A stretch of DNA of 64,000 nucleotides from Scytalidium lignicola (GCA_002812745.2 NCSJ02000155.1:33436-97435), one strand, 5' to 3'. Positions 12,977 through 24,846 are shown, counted from the stretch's first letter. Made by a program: numbers and translations. Notes: a model not told the origin generated them from the sequence alone.

Positions 12977-14293
12977 CGTGATTCATTACTCAGAAGAATT
13001 GCTGTGAGATAGTCTAGATGCCTAGAAGATGGTTAACATATAATATTTAAAACGTAGAAAATCTAATTTAATGAATGATCTATGAATCTGCTTCGATTTA
13101 TACTTTCGCTATATTATAGTTTAAGGAATGAAGTCAAGCAGGACGGAAAGTAATGTTGAGGCTCCTTTTGGATCAGCGGGTTTGTAGATGTTCCGCTCTG
13201 ACTTCACCTTCGGAGTTCCGTTAGCCAATCCAGTCCGTTGCGACAACACGTATTGATACGACCGGAGGTTTTAACGACTCCGTGCGGTCAGGGACTAAGA
13301 TATTTACGGGCTCATCATGGGACCGACTTAGAGTAATGCATGATGCAGAAACTTAATTGTAGGAAATTAGGGTGGCTATAAAATCTCCCGACTTCAGATC
13401 AGTCCCTAATGGCGCCTTTGGACCTCCAACATAATTCGGGCAGGCTCGTTTGAACTCCAGCTACATTAACAAATCCCTAATACAGCTGTTTGTTCCCATA
13501 TGGATCTTAGCACAAATTTTACCGTTATAATTAAACATAATTTTTTGTCTTGGTCAATATCAGCGGGTGATGTACGTACAGTTTTGAGAGATTAGGTATG
13601 GTAGTTATAGATAGGTAACACAGAACTGAATTAAACTGGCTAATTTTACAGTGGTCAAGTACGCTGTATATGTATCTATAACGCCTATACAGCTATACCA
13701 GAGTTTGTATAGCTGAACCTTTCGGGCTTATACTGATTAGTCTTGTAGAGCTAACTACCCTAAACGGTTGGACACTATAAGGTGTAATTACAGCGACTTT
13801 AAGCGTCGAATCACTCACGGCAGTGCTAATTTATATTGGGCCCGAGATGGTGTTGTGCCTAATGTTTAGTCTCCGTACTTCCGTAGGAGAGTTAAAGTTT
13901 ATTATGAAGATCTTCAATGAAGAACAGAAATAAATTGAAAAAGGATAGAGATAGTAACTAGGGGTATAAATATGATATTTTCTTTTGAGTTTCTCTGTTA
14001 AGATTTATAGGGTTATTTTATGTATGGTTTTCCCTTGAAGTAAAAAGCAGTAACTAGCTCTTGGAGCTTTCTCTTACTAAATTTATACTGCCTCTAGCAA
14101 CTTATAGTATGTCTTTAGGTACCACATGTCAGATTCTAATTATCAAATGTTAGAATTTGCAACATTTATGATTTCTTCTGTGAAATGAGACGACGCTATC
14201 AACTAAAAACTCTTTTATTTTATACAGTAATGTCGAGTAATCTATATAAAATCTATGAAGCACTCTAAACAGAACTAGACCAATTATTCAAGA
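12977..14293. other. Intergenic, no supported gene
   Basis: AT-rich DNA between the hemerythrin gene promoter and the 3' end of the FAH-family gene. No open frame with recognisable content on either strand. Confidence 0.5.
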
Positions 14294-15302
14294 TTATTTT
14301 TCAAACACCATGCGATTCTTAATTCTTCCGATACCGTCAATCTCAACCTCAACCACATCTCCATCTTGAAGCCATGCTGGAGGTTTTGCAAATACCGCAA
14401 CACCGTTTGGGGTCCCGGTCATGATAACTGTTCCCTCTCTAAGTGTCATACCTCTAGTAAGATGTCTCAAAATAGTCCCCACGTCAAAAATTAACTCATC
14501 AAGCCCTGTTTTCTGTTTTTCCACATCATTCACTTTGGTGCGTAGAGTTAACTTCGAAGGATCAGGGATCACATCTGGTGAACAGATTACTGGGCCAATG
14601 GGGGCAAATTTGTCAAATGACTTCGGGTAACAGTTTTGATTTCCTGAGCGTTTAGGATCAGTTTGCCAGAACCGTGAGGAGACGTCGTTTCCAACGGTGT
14701 AACCTAGAACATAGTCCAATGGGTTATCGGACTCGGTGAGATTCTTGCACGTTTTGCTTATAATAATACAAAATTCTCCCTAGTATCAGAGTTAGCCTTG
14801 TATAAGCAAAGTTGAACACCCGTTTTACCTCATAATCCAGATGTAAGGCTTCTTTGTGTATAGGGATATCTTCGTACGGCCCAGCAAGGCAATCTGTTAC
14901 AAATCGATCAACATCCCACTTAAAGCTCTGAAATAAACCAACTCACCAGCAAACTTTGTAAAAACTACAGGATAATCCGGAATTACAAACTAGATAAATA
15001 TCAGTAAAAATGTAGCTATCAGTGGCAACTTAATTTCCTACGCCTCCTTCTATAGCATGTGACTTATAATTGATGCCAATCCCAACTACAATCGGGGTAT
15101 AAGGCACTGGGCATAAGACTTTTGCAATCTTTGCTCTCTTTTCAGTCAATATGAAGTCATCAGACCAAGGCGTCGAGCCTTCATAAGTGGCCACTTCGAG
15201 ACCAACTAACTCATCGCTGAGGTTTCCGGTTGTGTCTATCTCACCGTAGTGGACAGTCCCTTCAGGGTCCTCAAATCGTACGAGACGCTGGAACTTTGCC
15301 AT
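14294..15302 (-). CDS. Fumarylacetoacetate hydrolase (FAH) family protein
   Basis: Four exons: 15302-15042, 14989-14947, 14893-14829 and 14779-14294, summing to 855 bases (284 residues). Visible family features are GIGINYKSHAIEGG in exon 1, IPDYPVVFTKFAD across exons 2-3, the metal-binding LDYEGEF at the exon 3-4 junction, YVLGYTVGNDVSSRFWQ, and the C-terminal GTPNGVAVF and GDVVEVEIDGIGRIKN. FAH-fold enzymes use a divalent metal to cleave or decarboxylate 1,3-dicarbonyl or 2-keto acids. This length matches the short single-domain members (acylpyruvase or oxaloacetate decarboxylase type) rather than full tyrosine-pathway FAH. It is the leftmost member of the proposed 14-24 kb group. Substrate is unknown. 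Confidence 0.88.
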
Positions 15303-17015
15303 CCTTGTGAGGTGCTGTAGCTAAGGGTGAGCAATTGAGAAGAGAGACAATTTTTTCACAAATGAGATCGCATGATGAGTCCTCCGCTAACCTTGAAGTC
15401 TAAAGGCAAAGTGGGATGATGTGGCGCACCGGACTCGGCATTGAGACAAAAGTAGTTGGACCAAAGTCTTACTAATATCTTGATATTTTAGACCAACTTC
15501 TTTTAGTCTATTAGTCTAGTATCTGCTTTCACTAGTGGTGAATTATCTGAGTAAGACGAATCAAATAAATTTTCGATAAGAATCAAAATGTATTGTCCGT
15601 CACAGAACTGCCTCAGAGTGCCTTTACCTTCGGAATGGTGTGTTACTGTAGAATTTCACTGAATTTGTGTTCCTCACGATGTTGATATTAAAGCGCACTC
15701 GAAGTAGAATTCATGAAAAAAGCACAGATATACGAAAGATTATACTTAATTAGTTCTCACACAACAAGTTTTATCATTTTATGTATAAATCTTCTCATTG
15801 CAACTTGACGAGGTTGTACTGGGCCACGGTTACAAAAGTCAAATCATACATAGCTCAGGAAGACATAGGGCGGCCTATATGAGGTTCTAGAAGAGTATAC
15901 TGTATATCTGATACCTAGAGTGCTTTGACTATTCACTTAGCTGTTGTGTATGCATGTAGCTCGAGCATGAAGTTCATTTCAAAATCCGAACTGCCTAAAA
16001 TAGCGCAGTTCTTGAAAGAGGATATTTTATAGCAAAATTCTCTTTTCGAGGTTGTCTGACCCCTGCTACACAGTCTGATCTTGTGCGTGCGCGCGTCCCA
16101 GTTTCGTCGCCAACCACCAAACCATCGTTATCACCAACAAAATAATCCAAGCATAAAATAATAAAATAAAATAAAAACATACAACAGAAGGTATTCGCTG
16201 GTCGTCACCGACCCAACTACTGATCTCCCGATCTGAGGCTTATGTATGGCAGAGCGGACGGGATGCCCAGTATTCCTCAGTCTATGGTCGTATGTGACAG
16301 CTTTGCCCATAAATATAACTATATGCAGGAAACTTTCGTCGAATTATTTATGCAAGGTAATAATATAGTTGGAGGAGAGGTAACAATTTTGATATACAGT
16401 GTTTGGATGATCAAACTACATATACGCTTTTGAATTTATCCTTGCTAAAATTATTGCTATAAGTATTACTTTTTGGCTAGTGGGATTCATGTCACGGTTA
16501 TAGACATTTTCCAAGTAATAACTGCTAATAAGTGATCTCTTATTTATTGGTTCACTTTTCTTATTATTGCTCTTCCTTAGATATCCCTTTAAATAAGGGA
16601 ATTAATATTTTCGCATGTGAATCATCTTGATTAATACGGAAAACTGTGCATCATAACGACAATTCGGGCGGTCCGACCTCGCAATTTGGTCATCTCTGAC
16701 AAACCAACAAAGATTCAATGACCGCGCTACGACTGAAAGGGCAATCTTTTCCACGGCCTGTTGTATCGCGCATTCTGCACCTAGTATTGCAGAATTGTGA
16801 GCTAAGGGTGGGGGAGGGGCAAAACACTACCTCTGCCTCATCAACACACTCGAAGCGTTTGTGTCTTTCAATGATAAAAGTTATCAGAATACACATTCTT
16901 GCATACAGAGGTTACACTGTTGTATAAAATTAAGATAGAATACTCAATATTTTTTAAATCCTTCATTAGTCCGCAAGACGTGCATTCACTTGCTGTATAT
17001 TATTGTATACCAATC
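15303..17015. other. Intergenic between divergent FAH and OCD genes
   Basis: About 1.7 kb separating the starts of two divergently transcribed enzyme genes. It could hold a shared regulatory region. I see no gene and no clear operator; paired CGG triplets expected for a Zn2Cys6 regulator were not convincingly found by eye. Confidence 0.45.
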
Positions 17016-18020
17016 ATGAAGGAGATCTACATTACATACCTCAATGGCCCTGATGTGGAGAAGTTGGAAATGACAAATGATGAAATATTGGGGGCTATAG
17101 AGAAACAGCTTCTAGCTCAAGGACAAGGAGAGACTGTAATCGAGCCCCGAGTTCATCTGGTCCCCGAACACTCTTCCAAGGGGCATTTTAATGTTCTTAG
17201 AGGAGTGGTAAACCCGTTACATGTAGCAGGAGTAAAAATAGTAGGGGATTTTGTCAACAACTACCAGTTTGGCCTACCATCAGAGTTTGCTATTCTGAAC
17301 CTGTTCGACCCCGAAACTGGTATACCACTGGCGATACTAGATGCTACTGCGATCACGGAAATGCGAACAGGTGCGACTACAGCTATTGGTGCAAAATATC
17401 TGGCAAGGAAGAACAGTAAGATCTTAGGTCATATTGGTGCTCGAGGGAGCTCGTATTGGAATATTCGTTTTCTTGATAGCCTTTTCCACTTTGACGAGAT
17501 CCGAATACATTCAAGGCGTGCAGAAAGCCGTGAAGCGCTTGGTGAGCGATTGCATAAGGAACTTGGCAAAAAGATTCTCGTTTTGGACAACTGGGAAGAT
17601 ACAATCCGAGGAGCAGATATTGTGGTTGAAGCTGCCCGTTTACCTGCCCCAGACCCACTGCTGAAAACGGAGTGGATTAAAAGGGGTGCTCTTGTAATGC
17701 CATATGGAACTATGAGCTCTGTTGAACTGTCTTTGACAGATATCATGTCTAAGGTCCTGGTTGATGACTGGGGTCAATGCAAAAAAGGACTTCCGTATGG
17801 TGCCCTCCGGCAACATGTAGACTCAGATCGAATTACCGAAGAGAATCTCCATGCTGAACTTGGTCAGGTTGTTGCTGGAAAGAAGGTTGGACGTGAAAAT
17901 GATGATGAAACTATTTTGTTCTGGCATAGAGGTCTCAGTTTAGCTGACGTTGCCCTTGGAAAGGCAATGCTTGAAAAGGCGGAAATATTGAAAATCGGAC
18001 AGACACTCCGTTTTGCGTGA
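17016..18020 (+). CDS. Ornithine cyclodeaminase / mu-crystallin family enzyme
   Basis: Intronless, 334 residues from the ATG at 17016 (MKEIYITYLN). An in-frame upstream ATG at 16899 would add 39 residues without family character, so I prefer 17016. Features in order: EPRVHLVPE and GVKIVGDFVNN (substrate and dimerisation half), ATAITEMRTGATTAIGAKYLA (the helix before the nucleotide fold), then a Rossmann motif in variant form, LGHIGARGSSYWNIRFL. Later come DIVVEAARLPAPDPLL and HAELGQVVAGKKVGRE near the C-terminus. The family includes ornithine cyclodeaminase, alanine and opine-type dehydrogenases and ketimine reductases, all NAD(P)-linked and acting on amino or imino acids. The GARG Rossmann variant suggests a subfamily different from classic ornithine cyclodeaminase; I would not assign a substrate. 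Confidence 0.88.
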   Translation: MKEIYITYLNGPDVEKLEMTNDEILGAIEKQLLAQGQGETVIEPRVHLVPEHSSKGHFNVLRGVVNPLHVAGVKIVGDFVNNYQFGLPSEFAILNLFDPETGIPLAILDATAITEMRTGATTAIGAKYLARKNSKILGHIGARGSSYWNIRFLDSLFHFDEIRIHSRRAESREALGERLHKELGKKILVLDNWEDTIRGADIVVEAARLPAPDPLLKTEWIKRGALVMPYGTMSSVELSLTDIMSKVLVDDWGQCKKGLPYGALRQHVDSDRITEENLHAELGQVVAGKKVGRENDDETILFWHRGLSLADVALGKAMLEKAEILKIGQTLRFA

Positions 18021-18236
18021 GCTGTTGTGTATAACTTGTGATAGAAACTCTTCTAAAAGAAGTTGCACACTGGCTAAGTAAGTATTACGGACTGGTTGCT
18101 CACATTATAGATACTTCCAACTCAAATATTTACTTATACACAGATAATCCACAGCACAGCTGGAGAGGTGATATTTAACTTCTAAAAGCCAAGGGTAGTT
18201 TATCTAAACCAACAGATTTAAATAACATTATATAAT

Positions 18237-19325
18237 TTACCCCATTTCTTCCATTGTGTTTCGCAAATATTCGATTTGATCTTTCACCCACTCTCCGAGG
18301 ACCTTCTTTATTTCGTCTGCCTTGTATCCCTTAGTATCTAGATCCTGCTTCATGGCTGCTGCTCGTTTAGAGATAACTTCCATCCGATAAGTTGTCCATT
18401 GTGTAAATAAAACATCGTTATTGCTTATCCCCTTCACTGTGGCCAGCGTGCTAGTATCTCTCAAGATAGGATTCTTAGGTCTAAATGAAGTGACCATTGA
18501 GATCCGTTCCCCTCTGCTCACACAACGCAGAGCAGCATGGGTGATAGACCCTCCTTGCATCATAACAGCATATCCCATACCAGGTTGCCTCATCTTCACA
18601 ATATCTCCGTTGCCTGTTTTAATTGCTGTTTCACCACCCTTCATGTTAACTGTATCAGACAGCATCATGACACAAACCCAAGGATAGGAATCACTGTGCC
18701 ACTGGGTTCCAAGAGCACCAAATTTCTCATCATGGAACTTAGTCCCTGCTGCATCTAAATCAGCCTGTTCACTGGCGACGGCGGTTGAGTCCTCGATTTC
18801 TGATTCCCTTGGTGGGACCTCAGGTGGCAACGTCTCAGTGATCGGTGCATTCTTATCGGTATTTGCATCTAACTGGACGTTGAGCTGTCCGATCTCGTAG
18901 TCAAATACAATCTCCAACTCCACTCCGGCGGCTTCAGAACAAGCGCGTCTCACTTCCTCACTACGCCAAAGATCATACACAAACGGCGCATCTTTGCCAT
19001 ATCCTCGAATTCTATATACGCCGGGATACTTCACCCCGCCATACTTCTCGACGATCTCCTTGCGAAATATGTCAGCTCGAATCTCTCGAATGCCTTCTTC
19101 GCTGAGCAATCTGAATGGAACGGTGCAGGCTACTGGGGAAGTAGCTCGGGCTGGTTTTAGGCCTAGCGATTCCAAGGTTATAGTTTCGGAGGGAGGTTTA
19201 TAGCACATATGTTTTGCTGGATCAAATTTAGTTGGTTTATATCGTGCTGAAGGGAGAATTTCGCTCATGGACTGAATGCTGGGAGCCGGAGGTGCTTGAG
19301 GTTGTAGGACTGCCGCTGACGCCAT
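18237..19325 (-). CDS. Fe(II)/2-oxoglutarate-dependent dioxygenase-like protein, copy 1
   Basis: Intronless, 362 residues. The centre shows an HxD metal-binding pair (GTQWHSDSYPWVCVMM), a strand with GGETAI, and the distal His in MMQGGSITHAAL, followed by GERISMVTSFRP whose Arg may bind 2-oxoglutarate. The N-terminus is Pro/Ala-rich and the C-terminus is a charged helix ending EYLRNTMEEMG. Such enzymes hydroxylate, desaturate or ring-modify small molecules using O2 and 2-oxoglutarate. The 3' end faces the 3' end of the OCD-like gene with about 216 bases between stops. The 5' end is divergent from the Zn2Cys6 gene across a 1.35 kb gap. A related copy lies at 22577-23733. Confidence 0.85.
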   Translation of the reverse strand: MASAAVLQPQAPPAPSIQSMSEILPSARYKPTKFDPAKHMCYKPPSETITLESLGLKPARATSPVACTVPFRLLSEEGIREIRADIFRKEIVEKYGGVKYPGVYRIRGYGKDAPFVYDLWRSEEVRRACSEAAGVELEIVFDYEIGQLNVQLDANTDKNAPITETLPPEVPPRESEIEDSTAVASEQADLDAAGTKFHDEKFGALGTQWHSDSYPWVCVMMLSDTVNMKGGETAIKTGNGDIVKMRQPGMGYAVMMQGGSITHAALRCVSRGERISMVTSFRPKNPILRDTSTLATVKGISNNDVLFTQWTTYRMEVISKRAAAMKQDLDTKGYKADEIKKVLGEWVKDQIEYLRNTMEEMG

Positions 19326-20677
19326 GGTTGAGGTAAAGAATCCACAAATCTTTAATAATAGGTTGTATATTCTGAGTTAAGATTAACCCTTTGTGTACTA
19401 ATAATTGTATAAAGAGAATGTTTAAAGTATTATTTATATTATGTATTGTAGATGGTAGTTTATTTAATGGAAGTTGGATCTAGAATGAGACCTTCAGGGA
19501 ATATGAGGTGGGTTGGCGCCGATTTTGAGGCCGATATGGCCCACTTGGTTAGACTGGAATTTACCTGCATGATAATTGCGGAATGATGCTAAAAGTAGAA
19601 CCTAATTGGTTCATGCTCCTACTGCTTAAAAGAGCTACAACTTCCCTCCCTTTTGGACTTCAAATGTTAGCGTTATTTGATGGGTACGCGGACGAGTTGT
19701 TGAGTGCACAGAAGACCAAGGTTATCGAGGTATTCATTACCATCTTTAATTAGATGACATTCGTTCTGGATGATGTGTTTTTGCCAATTCTTTCGTTTAC
19801 TAACATGCTCACTTTGAAAACGGAACTAAGCTCATATGTTTACCCTGCTTGAAGCATTGTTTTTGCTCTCAAATATTTATAATATTGAGAGCTGCTAGGT
19901 AGTTTAACGTTGAAATATCCAAAGTTATTCCATGGGCCATCTTTTGCCGAATTAAGCCTTGCAAGGAGATGCTGAATAATCACGACTAGGTCGAAATGAA
20001 GACTGGACTTCCTAATTAGATCCAGTTAGGCTCCGCTTATGAGTAGGTCAGATGGGGTTTCTAGTGGACGTTATTGGGATGGATGCAACTCTGGACATCT
20101 GTTTTAGGGCGACCGATCCTGCCAAAGGTAATTATGAACGTATAGGCCAGGAGCTCCCCAGAAATTTCTTAAACCTTTGAATACTTCGCATAATCTAGCG
20201 AACAGCCAATCCTAGGACATCATCTTAAGCTAGTGCTCTATCTTATCTCTCTCAAGGGAAGCCTTTGTCAACTTTGACGAACGGTTCAGACAAGTAATAA
20301 TCTTGAGAGATATCTTAGAGGCCACCATATTGTAGTTGGCATTCTTGTATCCCACTATTATCAAGGACCAATCAGAGATATTACCGTGAAGAGGAAGGTC
20401 ACATCTATACCAACATTACCAACCACCAATTACTACATGTCGTATCGTCACCTTAGTTGAGAGATAAAAATAAGAAGTTTCAGGTATTGAGTTACGGGAG
20501 AAAGAAAAAGGGGGTCTAATAAGTTTAGTGTTGAGGATTATTCCGGCGGGGTTTACCGGTGAGAGTTATCCACTCTTGTTGGTTTTGTTAATCATTTCCT
20601 AGCGCCTTGGTTTATTACTTCAGTTATACATCCGCTCCTAGCACTCTGTATTAACATGGCTAGAGCCCCTGAAGACC
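19326..20677. promoter_or_regulatory. Divergent intergenic region between dioxygenase and Zn2Cys6 regulator
   Basis: This 1.35 kb gap contains the upstream regions of both the dioxygenase (-) and the regulator (+). No open frame of interest is present. I cannot point to a specific binding site; the label is by position only. Confidence 0.4.
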
Positions 20678-22530
20678 ATGCTCCCCTGTTCACAATCAGA
20701 ATTGGAAGAAGGACTTGAGTCTACGGAGTATGCGCTCCCGACATCTCAAGATGTAAAGTCTTGCCCATCAGATCCGCCTGTACATAATCGCCGATCGCGA
20801 GATGGATGTTGGACATGTAGAAAACGGTTAGAGCATCATTCTTATATCCATCAACAGCTTTTCTAATGAAACAAACAGGAAGAAGAAGTGTGATAGCATT
20901 ACATTTCCATGCGGAAATTGTAATAGATTACGCCTTAAATGTGAGCACGATTCAAGGCTTCTCTGGGAGGACGATGTAAAAAGAGACGGGATGCGGAGAA
21001 GAGGGCCACGACGGAATAACAAGAATGTTATCTATAGTCGAAGAATGGAAAGTAGCAATGACAAAACAGAAGAAAATGATCAACCAGATGGTGCTCTTGG
21101 CGATAGCCCGACTATTCACAAGGGAGTGAGCTCATCTATTACAGATCTTCTAACACCAGGTTGGGCAGTTATGGGATTCAATAACATTTCAGCGTGGTCA
21201 TTTAAGCTCGACATAACAGAGTCTCAGCTACTCGATCATTATATCCACAGATTTTCAAGGACGTACCCAACCTTTTCAGACCCGACAAACCCATTCTTGA
21301 GAATCTTTTTGCCATTATCCATGCAAAGTCGAGTCGTCCTGGACTCATTACTAGCACTGAGTGGAGTTCAGAGCTGGCGGAATGGAACCTTTGCAATGCA
21401 AGATGCAATGCTGAAGCTAAGGCAGAAGGCTCTATACGGCTGTAGGGCTCTTCTCACTAACCTCATAATTAAATTCCAGATAAAAAAGGGTTGTTCATCA
21501 CCGTCTGATATGGATCTTACCATTAAAATCATTTCAAAGTGTGCTGGAACTGTTCGTGGTGAAGATGTCCTCCATCTTCTCGCAAGTTGCGCTATGCTCC
21601 TCTTGTACGAAAAACTTACCGGCGAAGGCCAGGCATGCTGGACTGCTCACCTTCAGTTCTTCGCACGACTGTTTTTTGGATCCTTCTCTGCAGGCACCAC
21701 AAAAGCGTCTGTTGTTGAAGTGGGATTTTTACAGACGGAAGCCTTTCAATTTATATTAACCNTTTTTTTCGTACAATGACCTTGTGCGGTCAACCTCGTT
21801 GGGAACACCGACTTTAATAGATTTTTATCTGGGAGACTCATCGGGGTTCAATCCCAACAGTGGATTTAAGGGACAGAAGCTTCTCTTTGGAGAGGGAGTT
21901 GGCCGCTTCACATTCCCTAACCTCATAGCCAGAATTAGCGCCGGTGACCCAAGTATAACGGATGCTCAGATAGTTGCTTGGGATGGGAGACTGGATTGGT
22001 TCCCCAGCTTTGCACTCGTCGCTCTAAGAAACAGGCCAACGCACGAGAAAATTCCTTTTGGAGAGCAGGGGCTTATCATAGATCCTCACTGTACTCGGCT
22101 TGACAGCTTCACTAGTCCAAACAAATGGGACGAGCAAGGACTCATATCTGTATTATATCGAATCGCGGCAATGACTTATAGGAGGCAGTGTCTAAGACAA
22201 CAACAACTAAAACATGGAAAGACTCCTCCCATTACCGTCGATGAGCTGTTGACGGGAAATCTCTCCCTTTGGGCAACTCAGCTAGTCCAGCTGCTACCCT
22301 ACGGCTCGCCGTATGAGAGTACACTACTTTGGCCTATTGGTATTGTAGCCAAAGAGCTTAAAAGTGCAAACGAGGCAGAACGAGAGTACATTGTGTTTAG
22401 GCTACGGTCACTAGAGCATCGATTTCACATGAAACACTTTCAACGGGTCAGGGAATATCTTATTCAGTATTGGGCAATAAGTGATCGGGGTATGATCTAT
22501 GAAAGCAATGAGACAATTCTACTTGGCTAA
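20678..22530 (+). CDS. Zn2Cys6 transcription factor 1
   Basis: Exon 1 (20678-20826) ends in the zinc cluster and exon 2 starts at 20879 after a 52-base intron. The spliced motif is GCWTCRKRKKKC followed by PCGNCNRLRLKC, giving Cys spacing 2-6-6-2-6 as expected for Zn2Cys6 binuclear clusters. Downstream is the fungal-specific regulator domain (DHYIHRFSRTYPTFSD; later FFSYNDLVRST if the N is dropped). The N at 21762 sits before a T run; removing it joins the two frames with no other change and the exons then sum to 600 codons including the stop. A second ATG slightly upstream (20656) is out of frame. It lies between the two dioxygenase genes and is the obvious candidate to control the group. 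Confidence 0.88.
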
Positions 22531-22576
22531 TGAAAGTATGTTTGTATTTGTCCTGCCGTGTATCTCATCAGTTATA

Positions 22577-23733
22577 TTATTGCCCTAATGGCCTCATCTC
22601 ATATAGCGTTTGCTGTATATACTTTATCTGCTCATTGGCCCATTTCTCTACATCTGCTACGTTGACTGTTTCAACACGACAAAGACCGGCCTTGCCTTTT
22701 GGATCTGAGTTCTTGACGTTCTCATCATATCGCTTTCTTAAATCATCAAGCGCGAGGCGGGCACGTTCTGCTAAGACTGCAAGACGATAGGTGGTCCATT
22801 GGTAGTATAGTTCGGAGAAGTGTGACTTATTTCTAACGTTGGCATTCGTCGTCTCATCGAGTAGGGTCGGATCTTTTGGTCGGAAAGAAGTCACGATTGT
22901 GATTCTTTCTGGCATGTTGGTAACTGGGGCGGCCGTGTGGGTAATATATTTACCCTGAAGGAGCACAGCACATCCCTAGATATTGTCAGTGTATCTTCCT
23001 ATCAGAGGTTCAATTAACTGACCATCTGTGGTGCTTTAACTTTCAGAGTCGTTCGATCTCCTTTCATCAACTCGGTCTCCCCTCCGGTCATGTATCTTGC
23101 ATCAGAAAGCATGACCACGACTACCCATGGATGGGAATCTCTGTGCCACTCGACAATGGGCGCAGTCTGATCTGTCACAACTTGATTCTTTGGTTTCTCC
23201 TCCTCGAACTGTCTGATTCCTTCCTCGGTCGCGATTGGAGGTTCCACAGGTGTGCGTCTCACTGCATCAACTCCCCCAGCCCCAAGTTGAATGTTAGTAT
23301 GGCTGATCTCATAATCCATGGCTGGAACAAGTTCAACACCAGCAAGGTCACTGACAATCTTCAACACTTCTGGAGAATGCCAAAATTGGTGGATAAATGG
23401 TGCATAACGAGGTGCCATTCCACGTAACTAAACCGATCCAAGGCGTGTGTGATGAAGACAATTGTTAAAGACATCTTCGCTGAAAAGCTCACGTCGATGC
23501 TGAAGTACTGCCTCATGTGAAAGAAAAGGGAAAGGCGTAGTAGTAGCTACAGCAGACAGAGCCGTTGGTTCAAATCCTAGGTCTTGCATAGTTAAGATTG
23601 ATGATGGCGGTGAAAAAGCCAAATGCTTCACCGGGTCAAATTGAACTGGTCCATGGGCAGGGAGATTTTGAATCTTTGAGAGCTTCAATACCTCTGGTCC
23701 TACCGGAGACTCAATCACATTTGGGGTAGACAT
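22577..23733 (-). pseudogene. Fe(II)/2-oxoglutarate dioxygenase-like, copy 2, with in-frame TAG
   Basis: A paralogue of the gene at 18237-19325. Exon A (23733-23023) and exon B (22975-22577) are joined by a 47-base intron (GTCAGT donor, CTAG acceptor) that restores MGCAVLLQGKYITHTAAP. The metal site is preserved: VEWHRDSHPWVVVVM (HxD), GGETELM, and the His in YITHTAAP, then ITIVTSFRP. In the N-terminal third the frame is interrupted by a TAG at 23428-23430, between HHTRLGSV and LRGMAPRYAPF, with the same frame on both sides. Copy 1 has contiguous sequence at this place (GVYRIRGYGKDAPF). So the break is either a real nonsense mutation, a sequencing error, or less likely a tiny cryptic intron ending at this TAG. 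Everything else looks functional, so any loss would be recent. Confidence 0.75.
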
Positions 23734-24846
23734 CTCGACGTTCAGAATGTTAAGTATTCAGATAAAGGTAACTAGAGGAAGTATATAAGAATCGATACTT
23801 AATCTGAGGATATATATCGCTTCTACAATATACATGATAGTGAACAAAGATTTCAGTAGTTTAACTACTTAGTATGGATATTCGAGGCGCCGTTCCTCTA
23901 TCTTGACATTATCACCTTTCTTATCGGGGGTTGGATGTGACTGCTGGTTTACGGAACGTATTTCCTTTAAGAGATTAGCACTGTTTCTATGATAATGAGT
24001 TGTCTCCTGGTTTCATTCATCGTTGTTGCAGTTCATCTTGAGTCATTCTACTGAATATTCCCAACGCTATACCAAAGTTGGGATATATGAATTGCGTCGC
24101 AGAAAAAGCGTGGAAATCGTAAGCTCCAATTGGTATCCTGGCCACCCTCGGGGAAGTGAATCTAGCCCGCTTTCTAACCCACTTATTAACAAACGCTATA
24201 CTGAATTTGGGACATTTGAAGCGCGCTGTGGGGAAAGAGATAAGGCTATTAATAGACGTATTGTACAAGGACTACACCAAGCAAACTTGGTATTGGAAGG
24301 AATGCAGTAGGCTATTAACTGTACTTTCTCAAATATAATGTGATCGAACTAACATTAATCCGAGCTCCTTTTAGTTAGGAGTAACTACGGTGTATGGTTG
24401 ACTAGTGGCTTGTTGGCGAAGGCCGCTGTTTGGTGCAAATGGCAAGCTGATAGAGAACCGTGGGTTATCTTTATGAAGAAATATCTGTAAATGACGCCGA
24501 AGTGCTTAAAAAGAGTGGTTGGTAATTTAATTTTGGTACTATGACTATTTCTAAGCTGGATTCAGGAAGAGTAGAACTACTAAAAGGTATATTACGGTTG
24601 AAATAGGTACCTGAGTATAAAGGAGTATAAAGGTTAATTACATAGAGAAAATGCTACAACATAATTATAGCACTCTTTCTATAGGATATGAGTGCGATCA
24701 GCTATAGCTTTGTCATTTATGCTGATTGCAGTTCAAGACCAATTTCATTGAAGGTCCTTTTGCCCCTTAACTCTGCAAACCTGTTCACGGTAGTACCGTC
24801 AATACGACACTGCTACCCAATTATTGAAAGTATTTATGGGCTGTTC
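23734..24846. other. Intergenic, no supported gene
   Basis: Promoter side of dioxygenase copy 2 and 3' side of the xyloglucanase. Overlapping short frames at 24017-24338 on both strands have no recognisable content. Confidence 0.5.

Noticed and set aside
23431..23480. Mini-intron to explain the TAG in dioxygenase copy 2
   Set aside because: It would be only 33-45 bases with a weak donor and would delete a region present in the paralogue.
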